Of a stretch of 64,000 nucleotides of DNA, positions 20,655-30,745 are shown piece after piece; position 1 is the stretch's first letter; each line of letters opens with the position of its first letter. The stretch is taken from assembly GCF_036711975.1 (NCBI RefSeq), contig NC_091967.1, forward strand, positions 29,551,501 to 29,615,500. The letters are read 5' to 3'. The notes under the pieces were generated by a model. It did no database searches and had not been told where the DNA came from. It was given only the letters and a program-made list of their open reading frames with translations. This DNA comes from Onthophagus taurus (lineage: Eukaryota; Arthropoda; Insecta; Coleoptera; Scarabaeidae). A program made the position numbers and the translations under genes.

Positions 20655-20786
20655 TTAGGGGAAATGTAATATGAAAATATGTCAAGTTTTAGTTTTATAA
20701 ATGTACTTATAAACCAGTTTATATTCCAAATAAAGTCAGTATCAAAGTATAAGTTGTTTGAGTAAGACGTAGAGTTAGTTAACACA
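20655..20786 (+). repeat. Possible short LTR after the second Gypsy fragment
   Basis: TTTTTAGGGGAAA looks like a polypurine tract and is followed by TGTAATATG. AATAAA lies at about 20731, and GTTAGTTAACA is a possible LTR end near 20783. No second copy of this LTR is in the window, so the limits are provisional. Confidence 0.4.
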
Positions 20787-20837
20787 CCTGGGTTGAAAAA
20801 ATGGGCATAGATGAGATTATTAATTTTAGCTTGATGA

Positions 20838-21430
20838 ATGCGGAAAAAAAACATCATTAAAGACAACAACACTCACACGAGCTGTGACCGCAGGAAGATC
20901 ACTAATTTAAAAAAGAAGATCAATGATAATGATCTTGTGGTGACACTTGGAGACAAAAACGCCGGTATAGTTATCCTTAATAAAAATTCATATCTTCAAA
21001 AAACATTCTCTTTCTTTCAACAGAATTATATTACATTAATTAACAAAAACCCAACTCAATCTTACAATAACCTTCTCAAAAAACTTATTAATTCCAACAA
21101 AGATATTCTTGCTAAATATAACTTTAATACTTACTCACTCATTCAAATGAATCCCCTCCCACCTGTTCTTAAATGTCTCACCTATTATCAGCAATGTTAA
21201 TACTCCTTCAGAGAAGATCGCCAAACAGATTCAAAAATTTCTATACAACAATTTGAATAGTGATATAAAATATAGTGTTAAAACTCAAAACAATTAATTA
21301 ATTCTCTTCAAGATATTCAAATCAATAATAACTCCATTCTCATCTGTTTCGATATTAAAAACTTATATTCTAATATTCCTATAAAAGATTCATTAAAAAT
21401 AATCGAAGCCCACCTTTGTAATAACATGTA
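20838..21430 (+). pseudogene. Penelope-like element RT fragment
   Basis: LVVTLGDKNAGIVILNKNSY matches the N-terminal block of Penelope-like RTs. After frameshifts, SLQDIQINNNSILICFDIKN then LYSNIPIKDSL corresponds to the RT A motif (FDV/I..LYSNIP). Plus strand; the rest of the RT and the GIY-YIG domain are absent. Confidence 0.75.
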
Positions 21431-22020
21431 CAGTCGTGATCGTGATTGGGAAATGCACACTCAAGGTCAAGCGCTGTTGTGAAATTCGACATGCCGCTGG
21501 CTAAACGGGCTGAGCCGAGCGCACACGAATCTCGAGGAGAAGGGACTTGTGGCGGTCCCGGCGATTTATGACCTTATTTTTAAAAGTTCCGTAAATATAA
21601 AGAAACGAGAAGTAATAATAATAGTAATGATTATTTTGTATTGATCGAATCTTTAGAAAACAAATTCAAGGGTTAATATAGTTACATGCAAAATACAAAA
21701 AAATTATAATATTAACAAAGACAACAAATGGAAATAAACGATAATATTAACAAAAATGGTTATTCATTTAATAAAAGATAAATTATTATTATTATTTATA
21801 TTTATTTATTATTTTTACTGAAATTTTTTAGATAAATAAATTTTTATCAATGAATAAGTATGTAAATTTAATGAAAATACCTATAAAATAGGTAACTAAT
21901 GCAAAAATTTGCGTTAAATAAAACAAAAATAAACTATGTAAATACAATATAATATATTTTTAGTGTAATTTTCCACACAGCACTAATATTTAATTTTATT
22001 TATTTATTATTTATTTTATT
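21431..22020. other. No gene; possible Tc1-type terminus and (TTTA)n-rich DNA
   Basis: A TA dinucleotide precedes CAGTCGTGATCGTGATTGGG at about 21433, which looks like a Tc1-type terminus, but I found no inverse copy. The region from 21780 to 22020 is strongly biased to TTTA/TTAT. Confidence 0.4.
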
Positions 22021-22023
22021 TAT

Positions 22024-22485
22024 TTGTTTATCAATGGAAATTTAAACGGCGAAGTGTACTTGGATATGTTAGAAAATACTATCAATCCACTAATTACGGA
22101 AGCTCTCAGTTGGATAGAGAAGAAAATGCCTTACTTGAATGAATTACATTTTCAACAAGACGGAGCTCCTCCTCACTATGTTCTCCCAGTACGACAGTGG
22201 TTAGATAATACGTTTCCAAACAGATGGATAGGACAAAGAGGTCCTATAGAATGGCCAGCCAGATCACCAGATTTGACGCCATTAAACTTTTTTTTATGGG
22301 GTCATTTAAAGTCTGTTGTATTTACCCCGCAACCTCAAAATTTAGAAGAACTTCGTCAGAGAATTACTGCCGCTTGCCGTGGAATTCAAAGGGAAGTTTT
22401 TGAAAATGTGCGCCATAGTTTTGAACAACGGTTGTACCATTGTTTAGCTAATAACGGACAACACTTTGAACAATTATTAAGTTGA
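22024..22485 (+). pseudogene. DD41D-like mariner transposase, C-terminal half
   Basis: The fragment begins with GEVYLDMLENTINPLI and has HFQQDGAPPHY (second catalytic D). It then has WPARSPDLTPLNFFLWG, where the third acidic residue is replaced by N, 41 residues after the second D. HFEQLLS ends the protein. The N-terminal DNA-binding half is missing. Even if expressed, the D-to-N change should abolish catalysis. It is related to, but distinct from, the intact transposase at 47632-48711. Confidence 0.85.
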
Positions 22486-22734
22486 TTTTCTCTGCAAAAA
22501 GTTTTTGTACATAATTAAATAACTGAAAATAAAATAGAACGTTTCAAGCAGTTAAAAGTTGTTTAAGTAATAACCAAATAAACCTAAAAGAAAAGAAAAA
22601 TGAAACAGAAATCGTTTTTTCTAAATATCTCTGACAGACGCCAGGCAATCTAGCCAACGTAGGTATATCATTGTCAAAATAACCTAAATATCAAAGATTT
22701 CGGATTGCTCCGAAATAATAAAGGTTAATAATAA

Positions 22735-23633
22735 GGACTTTCCTAGAGGAAAGAGCGTCCAGGGGGTAAAGGTTTAAATATTGAGGAGGAGCGCATTTTG
22801 AGTCAGTTTTCGGTTTGGATTAAAATTAATTTCTCTCTTCTTCGGTGAGTCAACCTAGTTCAGTTTCAGTTAAGAGTCTCAGTGTAAAGTTCGAGTGAGA
22901 CTCGGGTATTTATTTAGTTTAAATTAATTTAATTTAAACTAAATAATAATAATTTAATAGTGTTTAATTAATTAGTTTAATTAATAATTATTAACTAATT
23001 AGTCGATCGATAAATTCACATTCAGTTCTACATTTGATAAATTTAAAGTGTTACACTTTATAACGGATTACTCCTCTCAATATGAACGTTTTAACCCTTG
23101 GTAAGTCATCACCATTGGTAATGTTTTATTCTTCAAATTAATACGTAAAGATTGCTTTAGCATTTTCTGATTTGGTATGAATCTACGTATTATTCGATAT
23201 TGTTTTTGTATTGTTCTTGTTATAAAATTGATCATTTTGTAATTGTTGAACTTGGTTTTTTTTTTTGATGTTTTTAATTAAATTTGGCTGTAAAGATTTT
23301 CAACTAAAGTCAGGAAAATCACTAGATTAAAATTTCTTTTGTTGTTAATCAATATAAAATTTTATAGCTATTTTTGTAGCTAAACTTTGTTTGTTCCAAA
23401 TTATTTCAACTGTAATTCTGTTTATTAATTTTAGTTTGTATATTAATTTTTTTGCTATAGTTTTCGTTTGATTTTAGTTCATTAAATTTGTTATTTAAAT
23501 TTAACTTGATTTCTTTTATTTTTCTTAATTGCATTTAACTTTGCTCCCTAATTCCAAGCCAGCGTGACAAGGTTCTGCTTGCTGCACACGCCTTTAGCAC
23601 GCCCACACAACAAACTAAGAGCCGCTCGTTACA
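22735..23633 (+). repeat. 5' LTR (truncated) of a sister copy of the macrodomain Gypsy
   Basis: Sequence from CTTTCCTAGAGGAAAGAG (about 22740) to GCCGCTCGTTACA closely matches the second half of the LTR at 18708-19833. The first part of the LTR is missing. It is followed directly by a primer-binding site and protease coding sequence, so it is a 5' LTR. Confidence 0.8.
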
Positions 23634-23636
23634 AAT

Positions 23637-23652
23637 TGGTGTCAGGTGTGGG
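23637..23652 (+). promoter_or_regulatory. Primer-binding site, probably tRNA-Leu type
   Basis: TGGTGTCAGGTGTGGG begins three bases after the LTR end. The TGGTGTCAG start is what the complement of an insect tRNA-Leu 3' end gives. Inference from memory of tRNA ends. Confidence 0.6.
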
Positions 23653-23826
23653 GTAAGCTAAAATTTTTGGTTTAGGTAAGATAGAGTTTTGTTGAAGGAA
23701 AATTAAAAAAAGGTAAAAAAAGGTAAGTTAAATTTTTTGGATATTGAAGTGGGATATTGTAGTTTTTGTTTAATTCGCGAATCTTTAATTTCATACCAAT
23801 CAGAATATTTACTAACCCTTATTAAC

Positions 23827-24145
23827 ATGGCACAGGAAACAAAGTCGTCTTTAAACTTGATAGTCCCCGCGGATACGGCTTTCGCCGCGGGAAGGTCAAC
23901 AAATCGGTGGAGTTAACGAAAGTAAATGATAGCGATTGTTCTAGAATTTCAGTACCAATGATCAATGATGCAATGGGGGAAAAACCTTTGTATATTATTT
24001 TAAAAATTAATAATATTGAACGAACATTGCTAATCGATACCGGCTCAACAATTTCATTAATAAAATTTAATTGCGTATACAATGTGTCCGTGAAGTTACG
24101 CATATAGGCGATAAAATCATTATAAACGGTTTATGGAAAAATCCC
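23827..24145 (+). pseudogene. Gypsy aspartic protease fragment
   Basis: A short leader is followed after a frameshift by KPLYIILKINNIERT and LLIDTGSTISLIKFN, which has the retroviral protease D-T-G-S active site. The frame continues to IINGLWKNP and is then cut by repeat sequence. Gag is essentially absent between the LTR and the protease, so this is an internally deleted copy. Confidence 0.8.
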
Positions 24146-24331
24146 TGAAACGGATCTAAAGATTTAAATATTTTGCAATTGTTTGGTGTAGATTTTAAAT
24201 TTCTTCCGCCATTTTTAAGCGAGTTATGACGACATCGGTATTTTTTTCAAATGGCAATCCCCCATTTTTATTACGGAATATGAAAGAAGATTTTTTTCTG
24301 AATCTAATACAGTCAATATTAATATTGCTTA

Positions 24332-24506
24332 CTGTGGCTATGGGGTATTAGCCAACATAATAATACAATAATTATAAAATTAACTTTTGGCAGACTTTTA
24401 TTTTGCGTCTGTTGTGTTTTGCATCAAAAACAATTGTGTGGCAAATATAAAAATAATAACAAATGAAAATACAATTTTATGTTTTTAAATGGAGCTGCTG
24501 CCACAG
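24332..24506. mobile_element. Small MITE-like insert, 175 bp
   Basis: Bounded by CTGTGGC and its inverse GCCACAG. It is present in the left inverted arm but absent at the matching place in the right arm (near 29690), which defines its limits. No clear target duplication. Confidence 0.5.
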
Positions 24507-24818
24507 CACGCTACACTTACATAAGAAAATTTTCGAGAAAAATTACTTTAAAGTGTAACTACTTCAGATTTGTTGACATGATGAAAATAGCAGTAGCCAT
24601 GAGTAACTATGGTAACCAATTATTTTAAACAATTTCCTAAGTGTCCAAAATTGATTTAGTAAGTAGTTGACGTCTTTAATACAACATATCCTAGGCAACT
24701 TCATTAGCCAAAGTTTAATGAATATTGTGATTATCCATGTTGCAAGGTAATTAAATTTAATGAAAAACAAAATAAGTAACCTCTTACTTGCAAATTTATT
24801 AGATTTACTTCGATACTA

Positions 24819-24844
24819 GTTTCGAGGTGTTACCTCATCTTCAG
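24819..24844 (-). promoter_or_regulatory. Penelope-type CTGA...GAAAC motif (hammerhead-like remnant)
   Basis: On the minus strand CTGAAGATGAGGTAACACCT is followed by CGAAAC, with GAGGT/ACCTC able to pair. This resembles a degenerate hammerhead core (CTGATGA-stem-GAAAC) as known from Penelope-like element terminal repeats. The extra bases make activity doubtful. Confidence 0.45.
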
Positions 24845-25026
24845 TCGAAAACTACAAAATTTTTTAAGATTAGAAAAATGAAATTTGTTAAAAAATAGAA
24901 CTTACAGTCAAAAATTTAAAGATGTACACAAGCGAAAAGAAAAAATTCTTCATATAAAATTTTTATAATCTTGAACATGTTGAAAAAATTTTTTAAATGA
25001 AATATACGTTAAAATAATTTGAAGAT

Positions 25027-26184
25027 CAGTGTGTCCCAGGATAGATGTTACAAGAGGTATAATGACTTAAAAAATTTTGAATTTTATTTTAAGGCTGAGG
25101 AATTAAGCCCTGCTTAGTGTGGAGAGAATTTTAAGTATATTATCATATTTTGAAAATCAACTCGGCCTTGATAATGAAGCGAAAAGTATTTTTAGTTCAG
25201 GTAAAGTAAGCTTTTTGTTCCTGATACGGCAAAATATCATTGAGAAAAGTTGTTCAGAATGAGAAATTATGGCAATGCTCTGCAATTTCTACAGCACGTG
25301 TAGCTGAATGGTTAAATTTAATATTTCGAGAAAAGATTATATCTAGAAATGGTCCAATTGCGTGACCTCGAAGGTCTCCCGACCTTACAATATTAGATTT
25401 CTTTCATGGGGTCGCCTTAAACAACTAGTTTTCGCTCTACCAATACTGAACAATCGAAAAATATTGAAAGAACGGATTTAGAGAACGTAGGCATCGTATA
25501 GAAAAGTGTGCAACAAAAGGTGGATGTTATGTTGAATAAACGACAGTTAAGTTTACGTTCGATTTTCTATAAATAAAATAAAATTATACAATATTTATGT
25601 TATTTAAACTAAAATGTGATGGTTCAACCAAAGTAGATAGATCCTCCTGAAATTTTGCATAGGACCGTATCATATTTCACATTTTGAACAACTTTTCTTA
25701 ATAACATTTTTCAGTATCATGAACAAAAAGGTTACTTTACCTGAACTAAAAATAGTTTTCGCTTCACTATTGTTTAGATTAATTAGAATTATTGTTACCT
25801 GCAACTTGGGTTGCCTATTTCATATTTTTGATAAATTTTTTAATGTTAGTATGCTTTGAAAATTTAGTGTTCGTCGATACAAACAAATAAAAAAAAATGA
25901 GTTAGTAGCAAAAAATTCGTTTCGCTGGCATCACGCCGTATTCATCGTCTAAGATAAATAATTAATAAACATCGAATAAATCAAAAACTAAAAGAATTCG
26001 TGTTAACTAGCGCGAACCAGATAAAATCAAAAACAACTATCAATGCCGAGTTGATATTCAATACATGAAAATATACTTAAAATTCTCTCCACACCAAGCA
26101 GGGCTTAATTCCTCAGCCTTAAAATAAAATTCAAAAATTTTTAAGTCATTATACGTCTTGTAACATCTATCCTGGGACACACTG
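25027..26184 (+). mobile_element. Mariner relic with about 130 bp inverted repeats
   Basis: The left end is CAGTGTGTCCCAGGATAGAT and the right end ATCTATCCTGGGACACACTG, followed by TA. Inverse similarity extends about 130 bp, including GGCTGAGGAATTAAGCCCTG. Inside (about 25300-25560, plus strand) are traces of a transposase C-terminus: a degraded RNGPIA, then RRSPDLTILDFF. A further inverted pair lies at 25172-25260/25680-25770. Confidence 0.75.
25172..25770. repeat. Nested inverted repeat, about 90 bp arms
   Basis: TGAAGCGAAAAGTATTTTTA and GTTCAGGTAAAGTAAGCTTT on the left are inverted at 25700-25770 as AAAGGTTACTTTACCTGAAC and TAAAAATAGTTTTCGCTTCA. This may be an older mariner-type element inside the 25027-26184 element. 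Confidence 0.6.
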
Positions 26185-26489
26185 TATAATAAGAGGTTAA
26201 TCTAAAAATAAATAATTACTAACAGAAAAACAATATATAAGAATAACTTACGAAATAACGAAGACGAAAAGACGTAGCATAGGCTGCGAGACTCCCAACG
26301 CAGAAAAGGCCGAAAAAACGTTAAGGAAAATTTAGATAATGCGTTAGAAGTCACGCAGCGATGCGGTGGAGGAATCAGAAGAGAAGAGACTAAACATCTA
26401 ACGGAAAAAGGAGCGTGGGTCGGAAAACGTGTTCGCAAGAGTGGGGGAACAAAAACAAATCAGCATTTAAGTTCAAAATCTTTTAAAAA

Positions 26490-26965
26490 TCAAAAAATAG
26501 GTTTTTGAGTTAATTGAAGTTGATCGTTAAGAAGGACAAATTCATCATTATTTTTATGTTTAATAATTTCTAGAATTTCAAGAAAATCAAGTTTTTGACT
26601 TTTATTACATTTGTGTAAAAGTTTTATATGTTTGTAATTGATGTTATGTCCTGTTTCAATATGATGTTTGTATATGTTGGAATTCGATTTATTTTTATGC
26701 TCGCGAACACGTGGCCCAAGCGCACGTCCTGTCTGGCCAACATATATGGCATTACAATTAGAGCATCCAATCGAGTACACACCGCTCTCTTTTAATATAT
26801 CAACATTTTTAGGTTTATGATTAGAAAGAAGTTTCATGATAGTATTATTATTAGAGTATGCAAGGGAAATATTGTATTTTGAAAAAATATGTCGGGCCCG
26901 GGAAGTGATGTGATTGTATGTTATAGGTTTATAAATTGTGTTAACTTTAGTAGTAGTGTGTAGGG
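26490..26965 (-). pseudogene. Penelope-like GIY-YIG endonuclease domain
   Basis: GVYSIGCSNCNAIYVGQTGR is the GIY-YIG core with the CxxC insertion typical of Penelope-like elements. It is followed by RVREHKNKSNSNIYKHH and LEILEIIKHKNNDEFVLL (E of the active site region). The domain itself is intact, ending at TAA near 26490. Its upstream reading frame is fused to antisense Tc1 sequence, so it is cut off from the RT. Confidence 0.88.
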
Positions 26966-26978
26966 GGTCTCTTTGTTG

Positions 26979-27817
26979 CGCGACCCAAGCACACGAGGAT
27001 CGCACTTTTGTGCTCAGCGCTTTAGCGTCGTGTGCGTCCTCCTCAAGGCAACTTGGAGCTGTTTGGCCACCGGCAGGGGAAGGCGCACTCACTACGCGAA
27101 TTGTATGGCGGCGTTTTGGTAGATAGTGGACTGCGCGCGCGTCGTGAGATACAGCGGATTCCAGTAACACCCGAGCACCGCAGCATACGTCACGAGTGGG
27201 TCGACGCTAGGCATTAGTAGGTTGCCGAGTAGAGGAACATTTTGTTTTCCGACGAATCAAGATTCGAATTGAGCACCGGTAATGCGCGAATTTGAGTTCG
27301 TCGGAGACGTGGTGATCGTCTACTCGAGCAGTGCGTGCAAGAATGCCCTATCCACCGACAACCGAGCATTATGGTATGGGGTACTATTACATATGGTGGA
27401 CGTACACGTCTGCTGCATGTATAGCAGACCATGACGGGTCAACGATACGTAGATGAGGTGCTACGGTCCGTTGTGCTTCGCTACGTTCGGCGGCGCCCAG
27501 GTCTGCTATACATGCACGACAACGTTCGAACGCACATCGGGCGTATTGTACAGACCTTTGTGGAAGAGCACCGTATACGAATGCTTCCTAGGCCAGCTCG
27601 TTTTCCGGATCTGAATCCACTCGAACATGTTTGGGACATGACTGGTCGGAGACTTCTACGTTATCCGGCTTCCTCGGCTAACGTTGAGGAGCTATGGAGG
27701 CGAGTTGAGGTGGCATGGTTGGCCATCCCTCTTGCTACAATACAGCGACTTATAGACTCCATGCCACGTCGTGTAGCGATGGTACGCGAAGCTCACGGGG
27801 GATACTCTCGCTATTGA
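26979..27817 (+). pseudogene. Tc1-type transposase (DD34E), copy 2 fragment
   Basis: LVDSGLRARREIQRIPVTPE, then FSDESRFELSTG (first D), YMHDNVRTHIGRIVQTF (second D) and FPDLNPLEHVWD (E). It ends REAHGGYSRY. The last 128 codons (27431-27817) are open. Upstream, TAG codons at about 27212 and 27229 sit at the same places as in copy 1, plus a further stop and frameshift. Confidence 0.88.
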
Positions 27818-27960
27818 TGTTTCTCCTCCCAGCAGAGTTGTGCCGCTCTCCTTGTGAGAGTAAGTTACACTACTTTAGTACTACTTCCATACCAAATTTT
27901 ATTGCGCTAGACACACGCGTTCAGATTATATAGGTGTGCTCGTGAATTATTTCCAACAGT
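26979..27960 (+). mobile_element. Tc1 element, copy 2 (left end lost)
   Basis: From GCGACCCAAGCACACGAGGA onward this matches copy 1 at about 6250 onward. It keeps the right terminus (GTGAATTATTTCCAACAGT) but lacks the final G and the TA. It retains sequence (about 27010-27050 and 27440-27475) that copy 1 has lost. It interrupts the Penelope-like element between RT and endonuclease. Confidence 0.88.
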
Positions 27961-27961
27961 T

Positions 27962-28776
27962 TCGGAAATGGGATAATTAAAAACTCTATTAAAAAGAAAA
28001 CGGAAGTTAGCAAGCTTATGGGATAAGGGGTGTTCAGAGTCATAGGGTATAGTGGTAGGTATTGCTGAAGGCTTTCTGTAAATATTAAAATCTATGGAGT
28101 TGCTATTATTTCTATTTAAATTTAAATCCAAAAAGTTTAATTGTTTATTTTTCTCGATCTCCAGGGTAAAATTTAAGTTGTTATGTAAATTATTAAGATA
28201 TTCATGAAAACATATTAAATCTTCATCACTTCCCGTCCACACACAGAAGATATCGTCGACGTAACGTAACCACTTGGTAACATATTTAAAATAAGGGTTA
28301 ATGTTATTTATGATAAAAGTCTTTTCAATGTGCTCCTGACAATGGCATACCCACAGGCAGTCCTTCAGAAACAAAGTAAAGTAAAAATCTTCATTAAAAG
28401 AACAATAGTTTTGAGTGACAATGTGTCTTAAGATTTTATTTAGATGATCAATAGTTATATTTTTATTTTTGAAAAAGTTTTTAAAAAGTTTTGATGTTAT
28501 ATCCAAGGTAAGGTCTATAGGGACATTAGAATAAAGATTAGTTACGTCGAACGAAATCATAATACCATCCTGTATTTTGACATCTTTGATAGAATTAATA
28601 AATTGATTGGAATTACGTACGGTAAATTCAGGGGTGAAATTAATATTCTGAAAAATTCTTAGCATAAAACTAGCAAGTTTCTGAGTAGGGGAATTACTGA
28701 AAGCTGTTATGGGCCTGATGGGCATGTCATCCTTATGCATTTTAGAGAGTGAGTAAAGCAATGGAATATTAAGCAA
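27962..28776 (-). pseudogene. Penelope-like reverse transcriptase
   Basis: Blocks in order are YSLSKMHKDDMPIRPITAF, GIMISFDVTNLYSNVPIDL (first catalytic D), YVDDIFCVWTG (catalytic DD), LEIEKNKQLNFLDLNLNR and FNIYRKPSAIPTTIPY. These are the conserved RT blocks of Penelope-like elements. The QGLPMGSPLS-type block is degraded (LWVCHCQE at that place), which implies frameshifts or substitutions there. Loss of the N-terminus, and interruption downstream by Tc1, make it non-functional. Confidence 0.88.
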
Positions 28777-28955
28777 TGGAAATTATTTTAACGTATATTT
28801 CATTTAAAAAATTTGTTCAACATGTTCAAGATTATAAAAATTTTATATGAAGAATTTTTTCTTCTCGCTTGTGTACATCTTTAAATTTTTGACTGTAAGT
28901 TCTATTTTTTAACAAATTTCATTTTTCTAATCTTAAAAAATTTTGTAGTTTTCGA

Positions 28956-28981
28956 CTGAAGATAAGGTAACACCTCGAAAC
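28956..28981 (+). promoter_or_regulatory. Penelope-type CTGA...GAAAC motif
   Basis: CTGAAGATAAGGTAACACCT then CGAAAC, the inverted partner of the motif at 24819-24844 with one substitution that weakens the stem. Confidence 0.4.
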
Positions 28982-29029
28982 TAGTATCGAAGTAAATCTA
29001 ATAAATTTGCAAGTAAGAGGTTACTTATT

Positions 29030-29600
29030 TTGTTTTTCATTAAAAGTATAATGAGCCTAGTTGTGACTAAATTTGTTCAACAAATCGTGGTTTTGGCTGG
29101 GCAAGAAAACCTTCATGTTACTGTAAGGAGTATTGGGTCTAATTTCGACATTAGTAAGTCAACGGTTCATAAAATTTTAAAACCCGCAAAATATCATTCC
29201 CATAAAATAAACCTGATTCACGAGCAATTAATCGTAGTTTTTGCAACAACAATTTTGCAACGATGACGAAGACTTTGTCAAAAACATAATTTTTTCGACG
29301 AAGGGACATTTACATTGAGTGGACAAGTAAATAGACAAAGTTGTCGGTATTGCGCTACCCAAAATCCAAATTAGCTAAGAAAGTCGCACACCCTATATCT
29401 GCAAAAGATTTGAGGAAACCTTAAGTGGAAAGAGATGTTTAAATTTTTTCAAAGCGATGCTATTCCTTCCATCACCATAATGTTGACACAACTCAATTTC
29501 AACGGCAGTTATTCCAACAAGATGGCGCGCCACCACACTTCAAGAAGCTTTACTAAATCAGTTTTTGACACTCAGGGAATTGTTTAGAATAATTGGTTAC
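29030..29600 (+). pseudogene. Mariner (DD41D-like) transposase relic, N-terminal half
   Basis: VVLAGQENLHVTVRSIGSNF then DISKSTVHKILKPAKYHSHK is a helix-turn-helix region of the mariner group. After several stops, traces of the catalytic domain include FNGSYS-type text and, near 29515, the QQDGAPPHF block in a shifted frame. Heavily decayed; it sits within the right inverted arm. Confidence 0.7.
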
Positions 29601-29990
29601 CATAGTTACTCATGGCTACTGCTATTTTTATCATTATACAAATTTGAAGTAATTAAATTTTAAAGTAATTTTTCTCGAAAATTTTCTTATGTAACCAATT
29701 TTAATATTAACTGTACTAAATTCAGAAAAAAATCCTCTTTCATATTCCGCAATAAAAATGGGGGATTGCCATTTAAAAACAATATCGATGACGCCATAAC
29801 TCGTTTAAAAATAGCGGAAAAAGTTTGAAATCTACACCAAAAATTGCAAAAAATTTAAATCTTTAGACCCCTTTCATTTTAATCAAACTAAAGACCAGAT
29901 TAAACTAAAATTAGAACTAAAACCAGAACTAACACTAGAAACTTTCGGGTTTTGCCGTGTGTCTGAGCGAGACTATGTGAAGGAGAGAAC

Positions 29991-30626
29991 TTGAAGAAGG
30001 AGCAACACTTTCTACGAGGCGTGCTGCAGAAGAATGGATACACTTCGAGGGACATCAACCAGGCCATCAAGCAGCGAAAGCAGAAAGAGGACACGGTAAG
30101 TACAAAACCACTTGGATTTATCTGTCTTCCCTATGTTTCAGGTGTAATGGAACGAATTGCTAGGCACCTCAAGAAGAACGACATCGTAGTGCGGTACGGC
30201 ACGGTCAGCAAAATTCGGAACACACTCCCGATAGCCAAGGACAAACTAACTCCATTAAAAGGAGTGGGAGTCTATCGACTAGCGTGTAGTTGTGGGAAGG
30301 TTTATGTTGGCCAAACTGGACGCAACGTCGAGTGCCGCATCAAGGAGCATGAGAGGGATGTAAGGCTAAAGAAGATCCAGCAGTCGGCGGTTGCGGAACA
30401 TTGCCATGCAGAGGGGCACCGAATAGACTTCGAACAAACAAAGGTGCTGGCTAGGGACAACAGATACTACCAAATACTGACAAGAGAAGCCATAGAGATC
30501 CACCGACATAAAAATAACGTCAACAGAGAGGATGGCTGGGAGCTTAGCAGAACATGGAAGATGGTGGTGAACACGAAGACCTCTTCCCGCCTCACACCGG
30601 ACGCGACGCAATTAGATATTAATTAG
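29991..30626 (+). CDS. GIY-YIG endonuclease part of a Penelope-like element
   Basis: An open 211-codon frame: KNGYTSRDINQAIKQRKQKE (linker helix), LPYVSGVMERIARHLKKNDI, then GVYRLACSCGKVYVGQTGR (GIY-YIG core with CxC), RIKEHERDVRLKK, AEHCHAEGHRIDF and REAIEIHRHKNNVNREDGWE (E of the active site). It corresponds to the C-terminal third of a Penelope ORF; the endonuclease nicks target DNA for priming. The first codons are in frame with a truncated upstream part, so the start at 29991 is nominal. The frame is undamaged, unlike the other Penelope copies here. Confidence 0.85.
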   Translation: MKKEQHFLRGVLQKNGYTSRDINQAIKQRKQKEDTVSTKPLGFICLPYVSGVMERIARHLKKNDIVVRYGTVSKIRNTLPIAKDKLTPLKGVGVYRLACSCGKVYVGQTGRNVECRIKEHERDVRLKKIQQSAVAEHCHAEGHRIDFEQTKVLARDNRYYQILTREAIEIHRHKNNVNREDGWELSRTWKMVVNTKTSSRLTPDATQLDIN

Positions 30627-30714
30627 TTTGTAATTAGCGTTAACTGATTATTAATTAGTTTTTCCGACTTATATATAGTTACCGATTTTTGATCTCGTCA
30701 CTTCGAATCAGTTT

Positions 30715-30745
30715 CTGAAGAAGGTTGCAACATGGCATCCGAAAC
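30715..30745 (+). promoter_or_regulatory. Penelope-type CTGA...GAAAC motif
   Basis: CTGAAGAAGGTTGCAACATG followed by GCATCCGAAAC lies just downstream of the endonuclease stop. This is the third motif of its kind in the window, each beside a Penelope piece. Confidence 0.45.

Larger units (their letters stand above)
24150..25019. repeat. Left arm of a large inverted repeat (pairs with 28783-29872)
   Basis: Blocks at 24154-24330, 24520-24640 and 24770-25019 are the reverse complement of 29690-29870, 29590-29690 and 28783-29040. Examples are GGCAATCCCCCATTTTTATT, AGTTACTCATGGCTACTGCT (in inverse) and ACACCTCGAAACTAGTATCG (in inverse). The arm contains a MITE (24332-24506) absent from the other arm and a strongly deleted mariner segment where the right arm has about 550 bp of mariner sequence. 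Confidence 0.75.
26483..28785 (-). mobile_element. Penelope-like element (RT + GIY-YIG), split by Tc1 copy 2
   Basis: On the minus strand the RT (28776 to about 27962) precedes the GIY-YIG endonuclease (about 26960 to 26490). The linker between them is replaced by Tc1 sequence. The RT lacks its N-terminal block at 28785, where the right inverted arm begins. The flanking arms (24770-25019 and 28783-29040) carry the Penelope-type motif in opposite orientations and may be its terminal repeats. Confidence 0.85.
28783..29872. repeat. Right arm of the large inverted repeat
   Basis: Reverse complement of 24150-25019 in three blocks. The arm ends precisely at AATTATTTTAACGTAT on its left side, mirrored at 25004-25019. 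It contains an extra mariner segment (29030-29600). Confidence 0.75.

Noticed and set aside
30096-30148. GTAAGT...TTTCAG resembling a 50 bp intron inside the GIY-YIG frame
   Set aside because: The stretch encodes LPYVSGVMERI in the open frame, a conserved block of Penelope-like proteins, so it is coding rather than intron.
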